Origin: Blastocladiella britannica
Taxonomy: Eukaryota > Blastocladiomycota > Blastocladiomycetes > Blastocladiales > Blastocladiaceae
Length of the DNA stretch: 12,340 nt
Assembly: GCA_025349905.2 (NCBI GenBank)
Contig: MU625076.1
Coordinates: forward strand, 1-12,340
Direction: 5' to 3'
The first letter of the stretch is position 1, and each line of letters opens with the position of its first letter. A program made the position numbers and the translations under genes. Below are positions 1-7,538 of the stretch, in pieces. Below the pieces are notes generated by a model. That model did no database searches. It was not told the DNA's origin and was given only the letters and a program-made list of their open reading frames with translations.

Positions 1-4
1 GCAA

Positions 5-1927
5 ATGAACATCTCGGCCCTTGAACGCGTTGCCGACGACGTATTCTCGACCATTGCACTGTGCCTGGGAAACAGCGACATTGTGCACCTGCGGAACGCG
101 TCGCGCACCACTCGGAACATCGCTACGCTACCCAGTGGACGTCCACGGCGCAGCGCCAAACTCGCAGCTCTCGCTGGTGACCCCAAATGGTACTTGCGCG
201 CACTGGCCCAGATGCAGCACGTTTACATGCAAGGTCTAAAACGGAGTGGGTTATAGTAACGGCTACAGGCATCTGACCAACAGAGTACGCTGATTCGCAT
301 GCAAGTCAATGACGACCACCAGATCTGGATCACGCTCGCCACGGCGATTTGCGACCGCGGCTACCAAACGATGCTTGACGACCGCACCCCGAGCCTGGTC
401 TTGGCGGCGGCATTGGATCATCAAAGGGCGTGGACAGTGCTGCTGCTGGTCAAGCGTGGCGCTGGAGACCCAGCATTTACATTTGACTTGGTTCTGGTCG
501 ATATCATTTCCGAGCCCGAGCGCGTATGCACTGTCGCCGCGGCTCTTGCTGCAACCGGAAACGCGTTTGCAAGCACCATGGCCGAAACGCTGCTGACCAA
601 ACTCCACTGTCCGCGGTGGACTGCCGACTGGGCCGGGTCACTCGTCACCAAGTGCTTGATCGAGCCGTCAACATCGAACCTGCGCGTGGTGGCGCTGGAC
701 CTGCTCTCGGCGTACCTCAAGTCCCTCCCACTCTCCCAACTGACTCCGCCAACCTTACGCGACAACCTGGTTGCAGCCGTAACCCAATCGTTTCCCGATC
801 CTGCCGCCTGCACCAAGGACGACGCAAAGCTCGCCACGGCCTTGGCCCGGATTCTTGCACTGATTTTCCACACCCCACTGACACACCATAGTGGGACGTG
901 CTAGCAGTCGCTGTGGGAGAGTGAGCCGGCGGCGGCGGATTACCTTGACGGTGACAGGTACGATAGCGACGCTGACGGCGCCTGGCGCTTGGTGGGGGTT
1001 GTCATGGGCGAAGTCCACCCGAATGGCGGCAACCACATCAGCAAGAAGGCGACGCGGCGCTCGCGCACTTATCCCGTACTTGATGGCAATGATGACGTGC
1101 GAGCATGACCGGGCGGTTGATTTTGCGGTGCAGGCGATCGGCCATCTTCTCGGCCGCGCAAGGAATGGTGTTGCCAACGTGGCAATTGCCGCCGGCGCTC
1201 ACACGTTGTTGCTGCACCTAGTTCGGTCTCGCAGCATGCTGAGTCGCAGCGTGCGGTGCAGCGTTCTTGAGGCGCTGTTGACGTGGGCCTCCTCTGGCCG
1301 AAATACCAACCTGCTGTACAACGATCCCGATCTGGTACGCGACGTGACCGCCCTGGTCGACACCAAAGAACCGAGCCACTCGGTGCTCGACCTGACCGAC
1401 ACCCTGCTCAGGCGCCTTGTCGCCCGCTTGCCCATCACCGACCCCAATCTGGCTGGCCAGCTCATGTCCGCCATCACCACCTCGACTGCCACGTACTGTG
1501 ATAGCGATCCATACCTCAGGAGCGTCAAGTGCGTCATCCGGCGCACCAGCAGCAGTTGATCGTACAGCTGGCCTCGGCCTCCTCCAAATCGCGCCGTTTG
1601 GACCTTCTGGTGGCGCTCGTCGACAAGGGACTTGGCCCGTGGTTGGCGCACACCAATAACCGGAGCGTGCGGTTTCGCAGCGCTTATGAACAGGAAGATA
1701 TGCTGTCGGTGATTTGCTCGTACCAGCTGAGCGGCGTGGAATCCCACTGGGCGTGGAGCAGACGCCAGTCGGTCCGAAAATGGTACGACAAGTGCGGGTA
1801 CGATGACCAGGACGCGTGGGACATTTGCGGTTCGGATCTGCGGGACGTGAGGTGCTTGTTGCTTGACTTGCAGCGCTCGTTTGGGACTGATGCCGAGTCG
1901 TGCGACGAAATGGACAGGGACGAGTAG
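5..1927 (+). CDS. Probable F-box / Armadillo-like repeat protein, frame apparently broken
   Basis: The start is the ATG at 5. Residues about 8-40 fit an F-box (VADDVFSTIALCLGNSD followed by VHLRNASRTTRNIA), the Skp1-binding motif of SCF ubiquitin ligases. The rest is helical and Leu/Ala-rich, for example LIPYLMAMMTCEHDRAVDFA near 1066-1125, as in ARM/HEAT repeats. The coding signal follows frame 2 from about 284 to 1040, a short frame-1 piece (1042-1068, GDAALAHL), frame 3 from about 1068 to 1528, and frame 2 again from 1529 to the TAG at 1925-1927. A first intron of about 221-283 (GTTTAC donor, CTGAC branch, AACAG acceptor) joins the first two blocks in phase. An in-frame TAG lies at 902-904, and no convincing GT-AG intron removes it. 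The last frame changes also lack good splice sites. It may be a decaying gene, contain local sequence errors, or use introns I cannot recognise. Function is inferred only from fold-like patterns. Confidence 0.45.
221..283 (+). other. Possible first intron of the F-box/ARM-like gene
   Basis: A 63-nt GT-AG candidate with donor GTTTAC, branch-like CTGAC at 273-277 and acceptor CCAACAG. It removes the in-frame TAG at 254-256 and joins ...ALAQMQH to STLIRMQVNDD in phase 0. The stronger-looking donor GTCTAA at 234 gives the wrong frame with each nearby acceptor (268, 283, 285). Confidence 0.4.
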
Positions 1928-1991
1928 GACGAGGAACGGATACTCCACTTGAGCAAAAGGAGCACATTTGTATATTTAAGATGAAAAACTG
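1928..1991. other. Convergent 3' junction, 64 nt between stops
   Basis: This gap separates the TAG of the + strand F-box/ARM-like gene from the TAA of the - strand fructose-bisphosphatase. It is AT-rich (TATATTTAAGATGAAAAA) with no clear AATAAA on either strand. It is too short for two independent 3' UTRs of usual length, so the transcript ends probably overlap. Confidence 0.6.
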
Positions 1992-3083
1992 TTACGCGTG
2001 CTTGGCGTACAGCGCCTCGACCTCAGCGACGTCCTCGGCCGACCCAAGGAAAATGGGCGACCTCTGGTGGATCTTGGTCGGCACCAAGTCCAGCATGCGC
2101 GACTTGCCCGTGGACGCCTTCCCGCCCGCGTTTTCCATGAGGAACGCCATCGGGAAGCACTCGTAGAGCACGCGCAGTTTGCCGTCCTTGGACTTGGCGT
2201 CCGCCGGGTACGCAAAGATGCCGCCGTACAGCAGCGTGCGGTGCACGTCGGCGACCATGGATCCGACGTACCGGGCCGAGTACGGCGCCGGCTTCCCGTC
2301 CTTCGGGTTGGTGCGGGTCTTGACGCTCGCAAAGTACTCGGTGCACGCCTTGTCCCAGTACACGGCGTTGCCCTCGTTGACCGAGTAGATCTTGCCGCGC
2401 GAGGGGACTTGGATGTTCGGGTGGGTCAGGATGAACTCGCCGATCGTCGTGTCCAGCGTGTACCCGTTCACCGACTTGTTGCCCGTCGACAGCACCAGGT
2501 TGGTCGACGAGCCGTACATGCAGTAGCCCGCGCAGACCATCTCGCGGCCCGGGCGGAGCACGTCGGTGGTGGGGTCGGCCGAGGTCTTGTTCTACATGTG
2601 TGTTTGCATGAGTTTACAGCACGAAGAAAAAACAAAATAAAACCATACAATGCGGTAAATCCCAAAAATAGTGCCAATCGACACGCCGGCCTCAATGTTG
2701 GACGACCCGTCGAGCGGATCAAACACGACCGCGTAGTGGTGCTGCCCTCCGTCGCGGTCCTTCTCGCCGACCACAATCACCGTCTCGTCCTCCTCCGAGA
2801 CCATGAGCCCGACTTTGCCCGACGACTTGAGCGAGTTGATAAAGATCTCGTTGGCCAGCACGTCCAGCTTCTTCTGCGCCTCGCCCTGGACATTGGTTTC
2901 GCCGGCCAGGCCGGTCAGGTTCACGATCCCGGCTTTGCGCACGCAGGTGGCCACAAACTTGCACCCGAGCTGGATCGAGATCAGAAGCAGCGTCAGGTCG
3001 CCCGTCGCGTCCTTGTGCGCGCGCTGCTCGGCCAGGACGTGCCGGGAGAGAGTGACGAGGTCGGTGCGGGTGTGGTCGGACAT
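1992..3083 (-). CDS. FBP1: Fructose-1,6-bisphosphatase, two exons
   Basis: Class I fructose-1,6-bisphosphatase. It hydrolyses fructose 1,6-bisphosphate to fructose 6-phosphate and phosphate, the committed cytosolic step of gluconeogenesis. Exon 1 is 2649-3083 (145 aa, ATG at 3083-3081) and exon 2 is 1992-2591 (199 aa). The 344-aa total is normal for the family. Landmarks are the N-terminal AMP-site segment TGDLT (27-31), GETNVQGE (61-68), metal ligands in SEEDE (96-100) and DPLDGSSN (122-129), GTIFGIYR (137-144), the substrate-binding [14 protein letters not shown] (251-264), and YECFPM (288-293) carrying the last metal-binding Glu. The C-terminus keeps [10 protein letters not shown]. All catalytic elements are present, so it should be active and AMP-inhibited. 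The only upstream in-frame alternatives are non-ATG. It is convergent with the F-box/ARM-like gene and divergent from the orphan gene on its other side. Confidence 0.96.
2592..2648 (-). other. FBP1: Intron of fructose-1,6-bisphosphatase
   Basis: A 57-nt phase-0 GT-AG intron (donor GTATGG, acceptor CATGTAG, T-rich). It interrupts the conserved stretch just after GTIFGIYRI. Removing it joins IYRI to [15 protein letters not shown], which matches the family. Confidence 0.93.
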
Positions 3084-3377
3084 CTTTATAAGGTTTTTTT
3101 TTGGGGGGTGTTGTTGGTCAAGAATCAAGAAAGGGACGCGTGGGCGCTACTTGAAAGAGGGCGGGGTGGGTGGTGGCAGGCAGAAGCTCTTGGTCGGCCG
3201 TGGTGGGGGAGAAAAACGAAAAGCGGTCCCTTCATTTCCATTCATCACTGGAAATGCACTGCGATCAGTTCATCGCCCTTCGCCTGTCCCGGAATCGTCC
3301 GTCTTTTTGCTGGCTGAAAAAAAAAACTTTACGCCAAGGTACCTTACTCACTCACGTGACGCACTTTTTAAAGTATT
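3084..3377. promoter_or_regulatory. Divergent promoter between FBPase and the orphan gene
   Basis: These 294 nt must hold both promoters and both 5' leaders. On the FBPase side TATAAAG sits directly against the start codon, too close to act as a normal TATA box, behind a run of A and C. On the other side are a 10-bp palindrome AAGGTACCTT (3336-3345), TCACGTGA (3352-3359) and TTTTTAAAG (3365-3373). A G-rich stretch lies around 3159-3210. No open frame in it looks coding. Confidence 0.6.
3352..3359. promoter_or_regulatory. Palindromic E-box TCACGTGA
   Basis: TCACGTGA is the core recognised by fungal bHLH factors of the Cbf1/Pho4/USF kind. It lies 18 nt before the orphan gene's ATG and about 270 nt upstream of the FBPase start. 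Binding is inferred from the motif only. A single 8-mer can occur by chance. Confidence 0.35.
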
Positions 3378-4052
3378 ATGCCACCACCATTGCCGACCGC
3401 CCTGGCCACGCTCGCGTGCTCGGCACTGGCGGCCCTTGCTGCGGTACACCTTATATTATCCAATTTCATTTCATTCAAACTCAACTAAAAAAAATTAACA
3501 CAGCGCCATGTCCTCATCCGCACCGCCATCTACCTGCGAGCCGTATTCGCCGTACTACGTGCACGTACTGCCGCCCATGACGCGTTGCGAAAGCTCCGAG
3601 ACGCTCATACCGCGCGCGCAAAAGCCGTGACCGCCGCCGTGCACACCGTCGCCGCGTCTGCAGCCGCCTTACAGAAGACCCTCTTGGTCAGCACCACTTC
3701 CCCAGGGTCCCCTGACCCGGCGCTATCGATCGCAGCCATCACCCGCGACTGGCTCGCGCTGGCAGCTCTTTCTGCTGCGGCCGCAGCGTCTCCGCCGCCC
3801 CTGGGCTCATCGTACTCAACGGCGTCCAGATGGATTCCGGACCAACCAGCAGCCGTCACCAGTATCTTGGGCACCGATATCGCCGTGGGTGTGCGCGACG
3901 CCGTGCAGGCGTGTCGGTCCGAGATCCGACTGGTGAGGTCGGCGTCGGTTGCGCGAAGGGTTCCAAGGACGATGGTGGCTGCTGCCAGTCTATGGGCTCC
4001 CACGTCCAAGGCGGCGGTACCGGTGGATCCGAGTCTGCAGGAGCAAGATTGA
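3378..4052 (+). CDS. Orphan Ala-rich protein with hydrophobic N-terminus, two exons
   Basis: I do not recognise this protein. Exon 1 (3378-3443) encodes 22 residues, MPPPLPTALATLACSALAAL then AA. Intron 3444-3503 joins in phase 0 to exon 2 (3504-4052), which starts RHVLIRTAIYLRAVFAVLRA. The 204-aa product begins with two hydrophobic, Ala/Leu/Val-rich stretches, reading as a signal anchor or hairpin. A basic helical segment follows (LRKLRDAHTARAKA, about 50-63), then Ala/Ser/Pro-rich sequence and an acidic end (SLQEQD). Third codon positions are GC-rich as in neighbouring genes, which supports this strand over the antisense frame at 3605-4078. The start is favoured by the clean splice and by the upstream TTTAAA. 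The stop lies 19 nt from that of the convergent membrane protein gene. It may be a lineage-specific membrane or secreted protein. Confidence 0.6.
3444..3503 (+). other. Intron of the orphan gene
   Basis: A 60-nt GT-AG intron with donor GTACAC, branch-like TTAAC at 3495-3499 and acceptor AACACAG. It is strongly AT-rich between GC-rich flanks and phase 0. Confidence 0.75.
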
Positions 4053-4071
4053 AATATTTTGATTTTTGGGT
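4053..4071. other. Convergent 3' junction, 19 nt between stops
   Basis: Only 19 AT-rich nt (AAATATTTTGATTTTTGGG) separate the TGA of the orphan gene from the TAA of the - strand membrane protein. Each 3' UTR must run into the neighbour's coding exon. Confidence 0.75.
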
Positions 4072-7000
4072 TTACCACAAATACGTCGCCTGGTACTCGG
4101 TCACTCCGCTACCAGGAACCAGTTGCACCGTGTAACTGTCCGTCGATGCTACCAGTGCCGGCAGACCGGCAACCACCGCTGCGTTGAATGTGGGCGAGCA
4201 GTACGGCCGCAAGCTCAACCCGTCGATCCCGTTCGCGCGCCGGGCCCGCGTCTTGTAAATGAACGATGCGTCCGAGACTGCGGCCGCGACCGTGGAGCTC
4301 GAAGACGACGACGATCCGGCCACCCGACACTTCCACGTCTCCGAGACGTCCGTCACCGTGCCATTGACCAGTGCGCCCGTACTCGAATCAGTCGACAGGG
4401 ACGCCTGGCAGCAGCAGTTGGCGGTAAAACTCGTCCAGTCCGTGTACCCAGCGAACTCGACCGATGCCGCCGTTGCTCCCGCCGGCAACGACGCGCCGCC
4501 CTGCGAGTACATCAGCGCCGAGGAGACGGCGGTGCGGCCCGCACTGCGGTACAGTAAGCCGACGACGGCGACCGCGGTGCCGATAAACGACCCGAACCCG
4601 AGCACCATGAATGCATTGACCATGATGCGGAGAAGCCGCGCATCCAGTTCTTGGTCCATGGCGTCAATGAATGCCTCGTCGCCCGGGGACAATAAGTCGC
4701 GATTGGCGATTGCGGCGGCGGCGGCAGCGGCGCCGGTTTGAGTGCCGCCGGCGGTCGTCGGGCGTGCTTGCGCCCACCGTTCTTGCCGCGACCTCTCACG
4801 GCGGGCCAGCCGCGCATCTTCCTCTTCATCATCATCCTCCTCGCTGGTGTCGCCATGTTTGCTGCTGCTGCTTCTTCCGGCGCTCGTGCCCCGTCCCATT
4901 TCCGCAGTCGCTACCACCGTCACCACTCGCGCGTTCGGGCCAGCAACAAGTTTCCCACCACCACTGGTGGTACCGGTAGCATTTGCTTCCTCGAAAGCGC
5001 GCAACTCGGCCGCCTTCCTCTCGCGCTCCTCGCGCGCGTCCATGCGCAGTCCAATCACCAGCGTGGCCCCCGGCAAAATGATATTGAGCACGCCAATCAG
5101 CGGGCCGATCCAGCTGGGGACATTGTACGCCAGCGCCACCATCAATGCGAGTAACGCGTTGCCTACGTTGATGAGCAGGCAGATGATGGCTAACAGATCC
5201 TATTGATATCATAATAGTTAGTTTTTTTTTTATTGATTGACTTCTTCTGAAAAAAATATGTGTTAGGTGGTACCTCTGTCTTGCGCACGTACGGCCGCGA
5301 CATGATGGACGTGACGGCAAACAGCGAGTGGGTGGCGGTGAGGGCGCAGATCAAAGCAAACGAGTAGTTGTTGCTGAAGATCAGGACGCCGACAATCAGG
5401 AGCTTGTGGATGATGGTCACCAGCTTATAGTACCGCCTTTTTTTTGCATAGCTCACAAGGTGAGGGATACCGTGCAGAAAAAAAAACTGAGTAGATACAT
5501 ACCACCGAAACTCAAACCCATTGTACAGACTCTTACAGCTGCTGGTCGATAGTTTCACCTGCTGCTTCCATTTCTCTTTCGAGTCGTTGGCGTCGGCCGG
5601 AAACTCGGTCAGGAACCGGCTCGAGAGCCGGATCAGCTTGTAAAATAACCATGGAATGCCGATCACGATCGTGAACAACGATATGATGGCTCCCGGTAAG
5701 TAGAACGGGTAGATTTCTTGGTTGCACGAGAGCGATTGATCGGCCACCTATTTTTCTCAGTGGGTTGAGTTTTTTGATTGTGAAATATGAAATGAAAAAC
5801 AAGAAAACCCCCGTACCAGACGCAGATCGGACGACTCGGGACACAACATGTCGGCGATCGGGCACTCCCCGGACCGGAAATGGCACGACGTGTACGCGAC
5901 GTTGGTGAGGGACGACCGTGAAAAGTCGGACTGTAGAGACGCCAAATCTAACCAACAACAAGCCCAACATCAACAGCCAAATCAACCCGCACCCCTAAAA
6001 AAAAAAGAGAAACGTACTCAACGAAACCACTCGCCTTACAAACTCGGACCCCGCGGGCGCCGTGATCCACGTACACGAGAACGTGGACAGGATCGATGTG
6101 GCCATCGGAATGTACAGGAACCCGAGCAAGAACAGCACGATCTTGATGGCGTTCTTTTTCAGAAAGTACATGGCGCGACGGTTGAACCGGCGAGTCTGTC
6201 GCTGACAATGGTCGTGCTCAGTCTTGCTTTCGTGGTTTGAAATTGAAAATGAAGTGGATTGGCACGCACTGTGCGAAACACATTGGACAGGAAAATGTAA
6301 TCGAACGCCAGGCCGAACGCGAAAAACACCCAGCCAATGACGAAGCCGAGCGATTTCATGATCAACTAGTATTATAACCCATGTAGGTGAGTGAATGTCG
6401 CAGAGGGACATCAAAAAGGATGAGACGTACCACAAAGTTGTACCACGTTGTCGAAGCCGCATTCCATGAGGTGGTATTTGCGCAACCTAGAGTATTGAAA
6501 CCTTAGTTTAAATATTCAACGCTCAAAAAAAGGAAGAAATGCATACCAGTAATGATCAGGCCAAGAAAAGTCAGCACCGCGCCAATGCAAAAGTCGCGCA
6601 ACTGCAGCAAGTGCGGGCGCCGCCCGTACCGGTCGCGCGTCTTGATTGCCTCCACATTCACTTCGCTTCCATTATCTCCCTGGTTCATCATAGGCGCGCC
6701 GGCATCACTAGTCGGGCTGCCCGTGATCGGTACCACTTTGTTAGCCCTCCTCCGGGCCAAGTACCGCCGCACCAAGTACCCAGTGGCGACCAAAATCTCG
6801 GCTCCGGCTCCACCAATGATCAGATACTGCGCGACATTGGATTGGACCGAGAACTGGGTGGTCGGGAGCGACAGGAGCACGATGCCGCTCACAATCAGGC
6901 CAATGCCGCCAATGATCACGCACGCGGTGAGCACCACGGGCACGGACTTGAAGAAAATCAGAAGTAGGATGGCCACAAACAGTGGCAGCGCGTTCGAGTA

Positions 7001-7272
7001 CAGGACCAATTGGGACCGGAAATCAAGGGTCGGGATGTTCACGTTGGGCAGTTGCGAGGTAAAGTCGATCCGCAGGTATCGGAGCTACATAATATAAAAT
7101 ACTTGGATTTCAATATATTTCTGGAGAAGCTTGGATGGAAAAGGTAGAAGTGCCAACGTACATAGTTCCCAATGTACTCGAATCCACTCGGCCACTGGAT
7201 CTTGACGCTGCCAATGACGCCGACGTATTGGATGAAATTGGATCCGATTTCGAGAAGGGCAAGTGCACCCAT
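4072..7272 (-). CDS. Polytopic (TRP-like) multi-pass membrane protein, nine exons
   Basis: The predicted protein is about 883 aa. Exons, 5' to 3': 7272-7162, 7084-6547, 6486-6431, 6365-6270, 6201-6018, 5947-5817, 5747-5503, 5436-5274, 5199-4072. All junctions join in phase. About 13 hydrophobic segments are visible, roughly at 4-22, 65-82, 85-108, 122-142, 202-217, 240-262, 286-307, 387-408, 460-474, 480-499, 509-530, 535-558 and 698-725. Hallmarks of the large multi-pass family of chytrids, oomycetes and amoebae are SVKIQWPSGFEY (22-33), LYIPMATSILSTFSCTW (296-312), a Cys-rich loop (C350, C357, C364, C380), LYNGFEFRWRYYKL (446-459) and SRPYVRKTE (500-508). A charged cytosolic linker follows (EEDDDEEED, 628-636), then a final helix and a Ser- and Cys-containing tail (C770-772, C799, C842). 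Members are thought to be channels, receptors or transporters; which applies is unknown. The ATG at 7272 immediately precedes the first helix, so the N-terminal ectodomain common in relatives is absent. Confidence 0.8.
5200..7161 (-). other. Eight introns of the membrane protein gene
   Basis: Introns in transcription order: 7161-7085 (77 nt), 6546-6487 (60), 6430-6366 (65), 6269-6202 (68), 6017-5948 (70), 5816-5748 (69), 5502-5437 (66), 5273-5200 (74). Donors are GTACGT (three times), GTATGC, GTGCGT, GTACGG, GTATGT and GTACCA. Acceptors mostly end TAG. All are AT-rich with T tracts. The 5437 acceptor (an A-run then AG) is the least certain. An AG 14 nt upstream would keep the frame with five extra residues (CYAKKR replacing W). 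It was rejected because W-R-Y-Y-K fits the family better. Confidence 0.78.
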
Positions 7273-7538
7273 TATAATGTTTTCCAAATGTAACGGATTG
7301 TTGTTGAAGAGTGCCTTGATCCAATAACTTGGCACTCTCAGGAATGAGTTGGAAAATTAAAAAAATTCCAAGGCGGTCGGTACTTCTGATCTATGGTTGT
7401 TGAGAGTGCGAGGTGGGAGGAGAAATGTTTTCTAAAAAAAAAAATTCTAATCGCCGCAGACAGAGGCTGGAGATGTGTTGGGAGGGATCAATATAAATAT
7501 ATTCTCATTTCTTTTCCCAAACCATTTCCCAAAAAGTA
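7273..7538. promoter_or_regulatory. Divergent promoter, membrane protein / AK9-like gene
   Basis: A 266-nt gap between oppositely oriented starts. The right part holds an A-run (7434-7443) and an AT-rich TATA-like block 39 nt before the AK9-like ATG, then a pyrimidine-rich leader (CTCATTTCTTTTCCC). The left part has a T/A-rich stretch around 7353-7366. An open stretch on the - strand continues upstream of the membrane protein ATG to a TAA at about 7357-7359 but has no ATG, so I treat it as leader. Confidence 0.6.
7491..7500 (+). promoter_or_regulatory. TATA-like box of the AK9-like gene
   Basis: ATATAAATAT lies 39-48 nt upstream of the ATG at 7539. That placement implies a very short 5' leader, consistent with the compact intergenic space. 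This is motif evidence only. Confidence 0.4.

Noticed and set aside
857..907. Possible 51-nt GC-AG intron removing the TAG at 902
   Set aside because: It restores the frame, but the donor context (CTT/GCACTG) is unlike known GC donors, and no similar intron is used in the window.
958..1045. Possible 88-nt intron with GTACGA donor in the F-box/ARM gene
   Set aside because: It joins in phase, but the removed DNA is GC-rich with strongly coding-like codons (AAC CAC ATC AGC AAG). The result would be an Arg-rich stretch that looks artificial.
1998..3317. 439-codon open frame on the + strand across the FBPase gene
   Set aside because: It is the Arg/Val-rich antisense shadow of FBPase and runs through its intron. 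The - strand shows a complete catalytic family.
3605..4078. 157-codon antisense frame over the orphan gene
   Set aside because: No intron logic and poorer codon pattern. The + strand joins cleanly by a canonical intron and uses the preferred GC-ending codons.
4745..4754. 10-bp palindrome CCGCCGGCGG
   Set aside because: It lies in a GC-rich coding exon and is explained by codon composition.
5437..5463. Alternative acceptor 14 nt upstream in intron 7 of the membrane protein
   Set aside because: It keeps the frame but would replace the conserved W-R-Y-Y-K with extra Lys-rich residues made by an A-run.
7273..7359. N-terminal extension of the membrane protein (reading VPSYWIKALFNNNPLHLEN)
   Set aside because: The frame is open but has no ATG and ends at an upstream TAA. 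No convincing intron acceptor was found, so it is treated as 5' leader, although an upstream exon is not fully excluded.
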